Of a stretch of DNA of 64,000 bases, positions 17,108 through 24,837 are shown piece after piece. A program made the translations under genes and the position numbers. Positions within the stretch are counted from its first letter, which is position 1. Each line of letters opens with the position of its first letter. Where the stretch lies: positions 1 through 64,000 of the forward strand of contig NZ_SLWX01000002.1 in assembly GCF_004340525.1 (NCBI RefSeq). The letters run 5' to 3'. The stretch is from Chromatocurvus halotolerans (GTDB lineage: Bacteria; Pseudomonadota; Gammaproteobacteria; Pseudomonadales; Halieaceae). The notes beneath the pieces were generated by a model. That model ran no database searches. It saw nothing but the letters and a program-made list of their open reading frames with translations, and had not been told where the DNA came from.

Positions 17108-18920
17108 CGCTATCGCTGAATTGTTGCCGGTAGAGGTCGGCATAGGGGCCGTCGTTGGCAACCAGTTCCGCGTGCGTGCCGATTTCCACGATACGCCCGG
17201 CTTCCAGCACGATAATGCGATCCGCGCGCTCCACGGTAGACAGACGATGCGCGATGATCAGTGTCGTGCGGTCCTCGGTGATACGCGTCAGTGCCTGCTG
17301 GATGAGCATTTCCGAGTGGGCATCGAGTGCCGAGGTGGCTTCGTCGAGCACCAGGATTCTGGCGTCCTTGAGGAATGCGCGGGCAAGAGCGAGGCGCTGG
17401 CGCTGCCCGCCTGAGAGATCGTTGGCGTCCTCGTTGACCTGGGTTGCCATGCCGTCTGGCAGCTGTGCGATGAACTCGCTGGCGTGGGCGTCGTCTGCGG
17501 CGCGACGTATCGCCTCCTCGCTGGCGCCGCGAAGTTCGCCGTAGGCGATATTGTCGGCAATACTTGCCTCGAACAGTACGGTGTGCTGGTTGACGACAGC
17601 CACGTGGCGGCGCAGCGACTCGAGTCGGATGTCCTCCATGGCAATATCGTCGATGAAAATACACCCCGCGGGCGGCGGCGTGAAACCGGCTACGAGGGAC
17701 GCCAGAGTTGACTTGCCGGCGCCGGAACGCCCGACGACGGCCACGGTTTCTCCGGGCTCTATGATCAGATTGATATCCTGAAGTACTGGCGTATCCCCTG
17801 GCTGGTAACGGAAGCTAAGGTGCCGGCATTCAATGCGTCCTCGCGGGTTATCGAGGCTGCGCGTGCCGCGATCTGGCTCCACTGGCTGGTCGAGAATCGC
17901 AAAGATGCTCTCGCTGGCTGCAATCCCCCGCTGTATGCCGGCGTTGATGTTACTTAGCTGCCGGAGTGGCTTGGCGACGAGGCTAGCTGCGGTAATATAG
18001 GTGAGGAACTCTCCGGCCGTCATGCCGCCGCGCAGCTCCGGGTCGAGTCCCAGCCAGAACAGTCCCGCAATGGCGCCGAAGGTCAGAAACTGGATCACCG
18101 GCGTACTGATCTCGTTGACCCGGGCGAGCTTGAGATCCTGTTTCAGTGCATAACCGCTGCGTTCACTGAAGCGTTGATTCTCATAGCGCACGCCACCAAA
18201 GCTGCGAACCACGGGAAACCCGCGGATCGCCTCGGTCGTGACCTGGGTAATCCCGCCCATGGACGTCTGTATCCGACGGCTGTATTTCTTGAACTGCCCG
18301 GAGGCAAAGCCGATGATCAGCGCGATCAGTGGCGCGACCGCCAGGAAAAGCAGGGACAGTTTCCAGTTCAGGTAAAAAATATAGGCCATGAGAGCGATTA
18401 CGGTCAGGCCCTCACGGACCACCACCTTGATGGCGTTGGAGGCGGCCGATGTGACCTGTTCTACATTGTAGGTGATGATGGAAACGAGCTGGCTGGAATT
18501 GTTCTGGCTGAAGAAACTGCCCGGCATCAGGTTGATATGCCGGAACAGGTCTACCCGCAGCTGATTGACGACGTTGCGAGCCACATACGTGATGTAGTAG
18601 CCGCCGAGATAGGATCCGATACCTCGCAGGCTGACAATGACCAGCAATGCCACGGGCAGGAAAACCCGGATCCCCTCCGGCGAATCAAGATTGAGCGCCA
18701 GTTCCCACGCGGCGAGTTCGGTGGTGTCGGCGGGCAGGGTCGCGAAAGCATTGGGGAGATACTGCATAAGCCCGGCAAACGCCGACTGGGTGAGCGCGTA
18801 CAGCATGAAACCGATAAGACTGAGGAGAAACGCCGGCCAGATGGCCTTCACGTAAACCAGCAGACGGCGGTAGGTACGCCAGCCAGAGGGCGCTGGGCTG
18901 CCTGGACTGTCGTGGCTCAT
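17094..18920 (-). CDS. msbA: lipid A export ABC transporter ATP-binding/permease MsbA
   Basis: 608-residue fused ABC half-transporter: six transmembrane helices over about 1-330, then one ATPase domain. Walker A is GRSGAGKS with K403, the signature LSGGQRQRLALARA and Walker B ILVLDEATSALD follow, and the switch histidine is in IIAHRLSTV. It flips lipid A-core from the inner to the outer leaflet of the inner membrane. First gene of a minus-strand run (msbA, ELM1-family, GT4, YrbL-like, methyltransferase) whose junctions all overlap by 1 to 14 bases. A Halo of LPS-type genes supports MsbA over a generic drug exporter. Length is close to E. coli MsbA (582). Confidence 0.9.
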   Translation of the reverse strand: MSHDSPGSPAPSGWRTYRRLLVYVKAIWPAFLLSLIGFMLYALTQSAFAGLMQYLPNAFATLPADTTELAAWELALNLDSPEGIRVFLPVALLVIVSLRGIGSYLGGYYITYVARNVVNQLRVDLFRHINLMPGSFFSQNNSSQLVSIITYNVEQVTSAASNAIKVVVREGLTVIALMAYIFYLNWKLSLLFLAVAPLIALIIGFASGQFKKYSRRIQTSMGGITQVTTEAIRGFPVVRSFGGVRYENQRFSERSGYALKQDLKLARVNEISTPVIQFLTFGAIAGLFWLGLDPELRGGMTAGEFLTYITAASLVAKPLRQLSNINAGIQRGIAASESIFAILDQPVEPDRGTRSLDNPRGRIECRHLSFRYQPGDTPVLQDINLIIEPGETVAVVGRSGAGKSTLASLVAGFTPPPAGCIFIDDIAMEDIRLESLRRHVAVVNQHTVLFEASIADNIAYGELRGASEEAIRRAADDAHASEFIAQLPDGMATQVNEDANDLSGGQRQRLALARAFLKDARILVLDEATSALDAHSEMLIQQALTRITEDRTTLIIAHRLSTVERADRIIVLEAGRIVEIGTHAELVANDGPYADLYRQQFSDSDAAR

Positions 18921-19147
18921 GCGATCGGTAGTATTCCGTCTGGCGGGTGTCGGAGTCTGGCCTTCCTTGACTTGCCGGGGTGTAGGGTGATCATGCGGTG
19001 CTGCCGTATCTGCCGGGAATGCCCAATCTGCAATTGTACGGTATCGGGCGCGGCTCGCCTAACAGGCGGGGCGGCATGACCGGCGACAGGGGCGTAAAGC
19101 ATGGCAGTCAGCGGTGACCATTTGCAGGCAGGACAGGAGAAAATGCC

Positions 19148-20056
19148 GTGATACATGACGACAGCGTCCCCCGACACATTCCGCACCTCGCCACGCCGGA
19201 GGTAATGTCGATGGGACTGCGCCCACTGGATCCGGGGGACTGGATCGAGACGGATACCAGCCTGTCACATTTTCATCAGCATACGCTGGCGATGCGACAG
19301 CTGCACGGTCACGCCGTGTACGCAGCGCTCCCCGGGTCCCTAGAGGCGCAGCAGGAACTGCTGTCGCTGCTGTGCGGGCACTTGCTGGAGGACCATGCCG
19401 ACGCCTATCGGCGCGATGGCAGTGGGATAAGCAGCGCTGCGGGCGGCTTCCACGTCGCGCTGACGGAAGCGGACCCGGAGCCACTGTGGCAGGCGTCCCT
19501 GCTGGTGGCAGACGACCTCGTCATTATGCAACCCTCGGCGAATGGTTACCTGCTGGCCGCGGCAAGCCTTGCCAGTCCAAGCCACTGGCGTCTGCAGGAC
19601 AAGCTCGGACAGCCGATACGGGCAGTTCACGACCCGATTCCGGGAATACATCGGCAGCTCACCCCGCGCATTGAGCGTTTCTTTGTCCACATCAGCCCCG
19701 AGCGCCCGGTATCCCGCTTCAACTGGGCGTTACAGAGCGATCCCGGCCTGTTTCACCCCGCTGCGCCTGAGGCCACGGCGAGCAGTGACACCATTCTCTA
19801 TTACCGGGTGGAGCGTCAGACACTGCGACGGCTGCCCTGCAGTGGAGCCATTGCATTCACGATTCGCGTTTTCCTGCACCCGCTGGCGGCACTCAGCACG
19901 GTGCCAGGCGCTATTGACGCGCTGGTTTCGGCTGTCGATGCCACGCCACCGGCGCTGGCCAGGTATAAAGGATTTCCCTCACTGCGAGACGCGCTGGAGC
20001 AATACCGGCTAAAATCCGCAGCTGAAATCCACTGGCCCCGGAGGTCGCCTACGTGA
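19148..20056 (+). CDS. heme-dependent oxidative N-demethylase family protein (DUF3445)
   Basis: 302-residue protein of the DUF3445/HODM family, whose characterised members (dimethylamine monooxygenase-type subunits) bind heme and oxidatively demethylate secondary amines. The family core is plain: HDPIPG at 161-166, the FFVHISPERPVSRFNW stretch around R190, and the earlier WIETD near 32-36. GTG start with AGGAGA nine bases upstream. Characterised systems need extra reductase subunits, none of which is here. Instead the TGA stop overlaps the GTG start of a UbiA-type prenyltransferase (GTGA), so the pair is cotranslated. Substrate unknown. It diverges from msbA across a 227-base gap in which I find no convincing promoter. 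Confidence 0.78.
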   Translation: MIHDDSVPRHIPHLATPEVMSMGLRPLDPGDWIETDTSLSHFHQHTLAMRQLHGHAVYAALPGSLEAQQELLSLLCGHLLEDHADAYRRDGSGISSAAGGFHVALTEADPEPLWQASLLVADDLVIMQPSANGYLLAAASLASPSHWRLQDKLGQPIRAVHDPIPGIHRQLTPRIERFFVHISPERPVSRFNWALQSDPGLFHPAAPEATASSDTILYYRVERQTLRRLPCSGAIAFTIRVFLHPLAALSTVPGAIDALVSAVDATPPALARYKGFPSLRDALEQYRLKSAAEIHWPRRSPT

Positions 20057-20952
20057 TCAATGCCCATTTCGCGGCCGCCCTCGGGCCGATGCGCGCACCA
20101 TTTCTTTTGCTGGTGCCCGTCTGTGTGCTGCTCGGCTGGGCTGCAGCGGTTCACGATGGTCACAGTGTGAACGCTGTTCATCTTGCTCTGGCTGCGGCGG
20201 GCGCCCTGGCGGCGCACATCAGTGTCAATGCGCTCAACGAGTATGAGGATTTCCGCAGCGGCCTCGATTTCCGGACCGAGCGAACGCCGTTCAGCGGCGG
20301 TACCGGCGTGCTGCCGGCCAATCCGGATAAAGCGCATTACGCACTGGTTGTTGCCGTTGCGACGCTGTGTATTGTGATAGCCGTGGGCGTTTACTTCATT
20401 CGCCTGCGCGGCGTCGGTATTCTGCCTCTTGGCCTGGCGGGTGTTCTGATCATCGTGCTGTATACCCGTTGGCTGACGCGCTCGCCGCTGCTGTGCCTGC
20501 TGGCGCCGGGTGTCGGGTTCGGGCCACTGATGGTGCTCGGGGTCTACTATGTGCTCACCGGTGTGTACAGCACTACCGCTCTGATGGTGTCCCTGCTGCC
20601 GCTGTTCATGGTCAGCGACCTGTTGCTGATCAACCAGTTCCCGGATCGTGAAGCGGATCGCTGGGCTGGTCGCAATCACCTGTTGCTGGTCTGGGGCGGT
20701 CCCGCGGGCGTGGCGGTTTACGGGGTCTTTCTTTTTGCGGCCTATGTTTCCGTGGTTGTCGCCGTGATCTTCAAGGTGTTGCCGCCTATGGGTCTGCTGA
20801 GTCTGGCGACGATTCCCGTCGCTGCACTGGCATACCGCGGTCTGCGTCGGCATCAGGACTCGGTGCCCGCGCTGGTGCCCCACATGGCGCAGCACGTGGC
20901 CCTGACGCTGGCGACGCCGCTGCTGCTCGCCCTTGGCATTGCCATCAGCTGA
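20053..20952 (+). CDS. UbiA-family membrane prenyltransferase
   Basis: 299-residue polytopic membrane protein with about eight or nine helices. The two aspartate-rich Mg-prenyl-diphosphate sites are N62-E-Y-E-D-F (continuing to D72) and N194-Q-F-P-D-R-E-A-D, which places it in the UbiA superfamily near the MenA-like and 1,4-dihydroxynaphthoate transferases. The aromatic acceptor cannot be told; no other quinone genes are nearby. The GTG start overlaps the stop of the N-demethylase-family gene. VanZ follows 19 bases on. The combination with a heme oxidase-like partner is unusual and leaves open a role other than ubiquinone or menaquinone synthesis. Confidence 0.85.
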   Translation: MINAHFAAALGPMRAPFLLLVPVCVLLGWAAAVHDGHSVNAVHLALAAAGALAAHISVNALNEYEDFRSGLDFRTERTPFSGGTGVLPANPDKAHYALVVAVATLCIVIAVGVYFIRLRGVGILPLGLAGVLIIVLYTRWLTRSPLLCLLAPGVGFGPLMVLGVYYVLTGVYSTTALMVSLLPLFMVSDLLLINQFPDREADRWAGRNHLLLVWGGPAGVAVYGVFLFAAYVSVVVAVIFKVLPPMGLLSLATIPVAALAYRGLRRHQDSVPALVPHMAQHVALTLATPLLLALGIAIS

Positions 20953-20971
20953 TGGCAGGTCGTGGCATTCC

Positions 20972-21328
20972 GTGCTGATTGAGCCCCTCGCGGTAATCGC
21001 TCGATACTGGCGCGCCCTGTCGATTCTTTCCCTGGTTGTGTTGACCACGCTGTCGCTACTGCCACTGCCGGCAGGGTCGTCTGTCGCCGGCAGTGACAAG
21101 TTTCTGCACCTTGCCGCGTGGGGGCTCGCGGTGATTCCCGCGGCACTGGCGCTCGGCGGACGCGTGCTGCCGTTGATCGCTCTGTTTCTGATGTGGAGCA
21201 TAGCTATCGAGTTTGTACAGCCGTTTGTGGGGCGTTTTTTTGAAGTCGCGGACATGCTGGCCAATGCCGCGGGTCTGTCGCTAGGCGCGTGGCTGGGTAG
21301 CGCTCTGCGCCGATTCGCCGGACGGTGA
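20972..21328 (+). CDS. VanZ-family membrane protein
   Basis: 118-residue small membrane protein of the VanZ-like family. Three to four hydrophobic helices are visible, with the family stretches SDKFLHLAAWGLAVIP and AIEFVQPFVGRFFEVAD, including the conserved K-x-x-H and F..D positions. The start is uncertain: I use the GTG at 20972 (no strong ribosome-binding site), while the frame could open at a TTG at 20933 inside the prenyltransferase gene. Function of chromosomal VanZ proteins outside glycopeptide resistance is not known. Probably cotranscribed with its upstream neighbours. Confidence 0.8.
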   Translation: MLIEPLAVIARYWRALSILSLVVLTTLSLLPLPAGSSVAGSDKFLHLAAWGLAVIPAALALGGRVLPLIALFLMWSIAIEFVQPFVGRFFEVADMLANAAGLSLGAWLGSALRRFAGR

Positions 21329-21338
21329 GGGAGCCCGC

Positions 21339-21653
21339 ATGTCCGTAACGCCGCAACCCGCACTGTCTTCCCTCGTTCTGCGGGCCATAGGTGTGAGCAC
21401 CGGTACGGTTGTAAGTCGTGCTGGCATACACGATGCCCATGAGGCGGCCGGGACCAGTGCCGGGCTGTCTGGCGCCCTTGGGATCGTCTTCGGCGCAGTT
21501 TTTGCCGTCTGGTCCGGTGCTGTCTTCAAAGGTGACTTTGCGCCGGTCGCCAACATTATCGCCATTTCCGCGAGCCTGACCTTCCTCCGCTGGCTGCTCG
21601 TGCGCAAGCGGGCGTCGATAGACGCGTACGAAGCGGAGGTGCACTCGCGTTGA
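21339..21653 (+). CDS. small membrane protein of unknown function
   Basis: 104 residues, not recognised. Two or three hydrophobic, Gly/Ala-rich segments (about 41-59, 68-85) suggest a small inner-membrane protein with a charged C-terminal tail. A good ribosome-binding site (GAGGGAG) precedes the ATG, and the gene starts ten bases after the VanZ stop, so it is expressed with that group. Nothing in it points to an enzymatic role. Confidence 0.65.
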   Translation: MSVTPQPALSSLVLRAIGVSTGTVVSRAGIHDAHEAAGTSAGLSGALGIVFGAVFAVWSGAVFKGDFAPVANIIAISASLTFLRWLLVRKRASIDAYEAEVHSR

Positions 21654-21726
21654 ACTGCCTTGCTCTGCATTCCTGCCTGAATATGCCATCATGCCCATGC
21701 CCTGCAGTCACCCGGGAAGCCGAGCC

Positions 21727-22404
21727 ATGACCGACAGCAGAAACGACGAACCTGACGACGACCACGCAGAAAGTCTCGCGCAGAGTTACAGACGCGCCTA
21801 CGACAACAGAATCGGGTTCGGACGGAAACCGGCACTGATTCTGGTGGATTTTGTGCGGGCGTATTTTGACAGGGATTGCGAGCTGTATGCGGACGTCCAG
21901 CCGGCGCTCGATGCTGCGCTTCGGGTGCGGGCGGCGGCCCGCGAAGCGCAGATTCCGGTCATCTACACGAATGTCGTGTTCCACGAGTCGGGGATGAATG
22001 GCGGTCGTTTCTTTCAGAAAGCACTGCCGCTGCGTCATTTCGTGGCCGGAAATCCCATGGGTGCCTGGGCGGATGGGCTCGAGCCTGCCGCGAGCGAACT
22101 GGTCATTTCCAAGCAGTATGCAAGTGCGTTTTTTGCAACCAGCCTGTCTTCCACTCTCACGGCCATGGGTATCGATACGCTGTTGATTACGGGTGTGACG
22201 ACCAGTGGCTGCATCCGGGCAACCTGTGTCGACAGCTGTCAGCACGGTTTCATTCCGATTGTCGTCGAGGAAGCCTGTGGTGACAGGCACCCGGCGCCTC
22301 ACGCCAGCAATCTGTTTGATATGGATGCCAAGTACGGCGATGTGTGCAGCGAGCATGAGGTGGTTGTCTGGCTGTCTGGCCTCGGACAGTCGGTGCGACG
22401 ATGA
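21727..22404 (+). CDS. isochorismatase-family cysteine amidohydrolase
   Basis: 225-residue cytoplasmic hydrolase of the isochorismatase-like fold. The Asp-Lys-Cys triad reads D41 (ALILVDFVRAYF), K129 (ISKQYASAFF) and C162 (VTTSGCIRATC). The N-terminal YRRAYDNRIGFGRKPA resembles N-carbamoylsarcosine amidohydrolase and maleamate amidohydrolase relatives, making amide hydrolysis more likely than isochorismate cleavage. Start taken at the second ATG (21727), which follows a short non-family lead. A 73-base gap separates it from the small membrane protein, so operon membership is possible but unsure. Confidence 0.82.
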   Translation: MTDSRNDEPDDDHAESLAQSYRRAYDNRIGFGRKPALILVDFVRAYFDRDCELYADVQPALDAALRVRAAAREAQIPVIYTNVVFHESGMNGGRFFQKALPLRHFVAGNPMGAWADGLEPAASELVISKQYASAFFATSLSSTLTAMGIDTLLITGVTTSGCIRATCVDSCQHGFIPIVVEEACGDRHPAPHASNLFDMDAKYGDVCSEHEVVVWLSGLGQSVRR

Positions 22405-22450
22405 CGCGGCGTGCGGTTCGTTGGCGGATGGGCTACTCTTCAAGGGCAGT

Positions 22451-22482
22451 CGGTGCCGTGATCGGTGCCGTGATCGGTGCCG
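22451..22482. repeat. 12-bp tandem repeat (2.7 copies)
   Basis: The unit CGGTGCCGTGAT occurs at 22451-22462 and 22463-22474 and is followed by eight matching bases to 22482. It lies in the 119-base gap between the amidohydrolase gene and the YqjD-like gene, about 40 bases before the latter's ribosome-binding site. No function is evident; replication slippage in a promoter-proximal stretch is the simplest reading. Confidence 0.85.
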
Positions 22483-22523
22483 ACAAAGTGCAACCAACAG
22501 GCAACTGACAGGGAGAGACTATC

Positions 22524-22820
22524 GTGGCGGCAAATGACAAGACGACGTCCGACAGGCAGAAAGAGATGGATGCTGGCAGAGAGTCCGTGCTGGCTGCCTA
22601 TAACGACATGCTGGAGGCTCAGGGGCATTTTCGAAGTGCTGCCGAGGCCGCCGGGCTGGATCTCAAGAACGATGCGATGGAGCAGCTGCTGAAAGGCAGG
22701 GAAAAGGCGGATGCACTCGGCGAGGAAGTTCAGCGCTACGTGCACGAGAAGCCCGTAGCCACCCTGGGCCTCGCATTTTTTGCCGGACTGCTAGTGTCGC
22801 AGTTATTGTCCCGGAAGTAG
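22524..22820 (+). CDS. ElaB/YqjD/DUF883-like inner-membrane anchored protein
   Basis: 98-residue protein with a charged, helical N-terminal part and a single C-terminal membrane helix (about 77-95) ending in SQLLSRK. The ending VHEKPVATLGLAFFAGLLVSQLL, with glycine spacing, is the hallmark of the ElaB/YqjD/YgaM group, tail-anchored proteins that bind ribosomes in stationary-phase E. coli. GTG start with GGGAGAG upstream. Followed by YqjE-like and YqjK-like genes in the E. coli order, which strengthens the call. Confidence 0.8.
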   Translation: MAANDKTTSDRQKEMDAGRESVLAAYNDMLEAQGHFRSAAEAAGLDLKNDAMEQLLKGREKADALGEEVQRYVHEKPVATLGLAFFAGLLVSQLLSRK

Positions 22821-22824
22821 CTCT

Positions 22825-23262
22825 GTGCCCGAAGACGCGGATCCCCACGACAGCGGCGCGCAAAACGACAGGGCAGCGGCGGAACTGCAGGCCTGGTTCG
22901 CACTGGGCAGCCAGGCCGTTGCTGTCATGGAGCAGCTGGCGACAGTGCTGCGCCTGGAGCTTGGGCTCGCTGTTGCCGATGCGAAACGGCTTCTCATGGT
23001 GGTGCTGGCGATGATCCCGCTGATTTTGCTGGCGTGGCTGGGCTTCTGCGCACTGCTTGCCTGGCTGGCAGTGGTGGCCAGCGAGTCTGTCACACTGGGC
23101 CTGACCACGTTTCTTTTGCTGCAGCTGGGCTCTCTTTTTTTGCTGGCGCGTGCCGCCCGCCGATTCCAGAGCAGTCTGGGTTTTCCGGCCAGCCGGCGCC
23201 AGTGGCGGGCGTTGATGCACAGCCAGGCCGCGAACAGCGGCGAGACAGGGCAGGGGAAATGA
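22825..23262 (+). CDS. YqjE-like (phage-holin superfamily-like) membrane protein
   Basis: 145 residues with an acidic N-terminal region, an amphipathic helix (about 21-55) and two strong membrane helices (about 56-88 and 90-112) followed by a basic tail. This architecture and its place between YqjD-like and YqjK-like genes match YqjE/DUF1469-type proteins. Starts GTG four bases after the YqjD-like stop and ends with an ATGA overlap into the next gene. Role unknown; probably a membrane partner of the YqjD-like protein. Confidence 0.72.
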   Translation: MPEDADPHDSGAQNDRAAAELQAWFALGSQAVAVMEQLATVLRLELGLAVADAKRLLMVVLAMIPLILLAWLGFCALLAWLAVVASESVTLGLTTFLLLQLGSLFLLARAARRFQSSLGFPASRRQWRALMHSQAANSGETGQGK

Positions 23263-23543
23263 GTCGTAAACAACAACTGCGGGAACTGCAGTCTGCCGAG
23301 GCGGTGCTCGAGGAACGCAGACTGAAACTGCATCGTGCGGCGCGTTCGCGGCGGGATCACCTGCAGCGCGTGCATCCCGCCTGGCTGCTCGCGGTCGGTT
23401 TCACTACTGGCGTTGTCACGCATCGCGTGGGCGTGTGGGCAGGGGCATCCGGCATGGTTTCCTCGCTGCTCGTTTCCGGATTGCGTCTTGCGCGCATCGC
23501 GGCAGGCAGTGTGTTCGCCGACATCGGCGTCACCGGTCGGTGA
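23259..23543 (+). CDS. YqjK-like small protein
   Basis: 94 residues: a strongly basic N-terminal helix (SRKQQLRELQSAEAVLEERR) then one weak hydrophobic segment near 46-80. Position after YqjD-like and YqjE-like genes is the main evidence for YqjK kinship; sequence alone is too short to be sure. Its ATG overlaps the YqjE-like stop (ATGA) and its TGA overlaps the GTG of the AI-2E permease gene, so the block is translated as a chain. Confidence 0.6.
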   Translation: MSRKQQLRELQSAEAVLEERRLKLHRAARSRRDHLQRVHPAWLLAVGFTTGVVTHRVGVWAGASGMVSSLLVSGLRLARIAAGSVFADIGVTGR

Positions 23544-24712
23544 GCCCCGGCGATGGCCAGCCGGGAGCGAGTCACCCGGAAGCGAGTCACCAGGAAGTCC
23601 GCCAGGGCAGCGGGCAGGGTGTCACGCTGGCCCTGCGCTGCCTGTCGGTGCTGGCGGTTCTCTACACGGTGTATTTTGCCCGATCGCTGCTGATGCCCAT
23701 GGTGGTGGCGCTGTTTTTCGCGCTGTTGCTGAGCCCGTTGGTGGAGTCCCTGAAGCGGTTTTATGTGCCGCGAACCCTGTCTGCCATCCTCATTCTCTGC
23801 GTTATCGGCGGGCCGCTGGGTTTACTGGCGAGTCAGCTCGCTGAGCCGGCACAGCGCTGGGCGACAGCGATTCCCCGGCTGGCGGATGAACTCAGTCAGC
23901 ACGTGGAGGACCTGACGCAGCGACTGGCTCCCGGGGAAGCGCCGACACCGCCCGAGCCGCAAGGCTTTACGTTTTTTGGTCTGTTCGGCGACGATGAGTC
24001 GGATGCTGCAGGCGTCTCCGGAGGCAGCAACGCAGACCCGGGCATCAGCGAAAAACTCAAGCAGGGGGGACTGGAAGCCATGATTGCCGCGTTGAGCGCG
24101 GCGCCGGTCATGATCGCCCAGCTGCTCACTGCCCTGATGCTGATTCTGTTTCTCCTCATTTTCGGTTCCGGGCTTTTTGTCACCTGGGTCAACGTCTTCC
24201 CGCACATTCGCGAGAAAGAGCACAGCATCGACCTGATGCAGTCCATTCAAAGGGAGCTCTCGCGGTATATCCTGACCGTCAGCGTCATCAATGCCGGCCT
24301 GGGTCTGGTCGTCGCATCCGCGCTCTGGTCCCTCGGTGTCGAGGACGCGCTTTTCTGGGGCGCTGTGGTGGGAATGCTCAACTTTGCGCCTTACGTGGGG
24401 CCGTTGATCGGTGTGATCCTGCTCTCGCTCGCCGGTGTTGTGCAGTACGGCCTCGCACTGTCGGCGCTGTTGCCGGCGCTGGTCTATTTCAGCATCAACA
24501 TGCTGGAAGCCCAGTTCGTGACGCCTGTTGTCCTCGGCCGCAGAATGCGGCTGAACCCGCTGATTATCATTGTCTGGCTGGTCATCTGGGGCTGGCTGTG
24601 GGGTGCCGTGGGGGTGCTGCTCGCCGTGCCGATGCTGGTCTGCATCAAGATAGCGGCGAAACAGACCCGCGTCATGAATCACTGGGTGGACCTGATAGAA
24701 ACCCGCGCCTGA
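23540..24712 (+). CDS. AI-2E family transporter (TqsA/PerM type)
   Basis: 390-residue polytopic membrane protein of the AI-2E exporter-like family. Seven or eight helices are visible, including LSVLAVLYTVYFARSLLMPMVVALFFALLLSP as the first pair (about 26-57) and the C-terminal family block GAVVGMLNFAPYVGPLIGV (about 274-292). A long soluble loop (about 85-185) carries a DDESDAAG acidic insert. Members transport quorum signal AI-2, Na+ or unknown substrates; no luxS-type gene is here, so substrate is open. The start GTG overlaps the YqjK-like stop. The first codons contain a 14-15 bp direct repeat (23564-23592) encoding ASHPEASHQE. Confidence 0.82.
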   Translation: MSPGDGQPGASHPEASHQEVRQGSGQGVTLALRCLSVLAVLYTVYFARSLLMPMVVALFFALLLSPLVESLKRFYVPRTLSAILILCVIGGPLGLLASQLAEPAQRWATAIPRLADELSQHVEDLTQRLAPGEAPTPPEPQGFTFFGLFGDDESDAAGVSGGSNADPGISEKLKQGGLEAMIAALSAAPVMIAQLLTALMLILFLLIFGSGLFVTWVNVFPHIREKEHSIDLMQSIQRELSRYILTVSVINAGLGLVVASALWSLGVEDALFWGAVVGMLNFAPYVGPLIGVILLSLAGVVQYGLALSALLPALVYFSINMLEAQFVTPVVLGRRMRLNPLIIIVWLVIWGWLWGAVGVLLAVPMLVCIKIAAKQTRVMNHWVDLIETRA

Positions 24713-24837
24713 GCAAGGCATTGGCGGTCGCACGGACTGCCGCTTGCGCGATTCCCCGCGTGGCGAGGCAGGCAGCATACGCCCGTTGCGCAAACCGCGT
24801 TAGAATCGGGGCACACATCACTACCGTGAGGCTACCC

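Noticed and set aside
19816-21363. Open frame of about 515 codons antisense to the N-demethylase/UbiA genes
   Set aside because: Low-complexity Gln/His/Arg composition without domain features, and it crosses three well-supported genes on the other strand.
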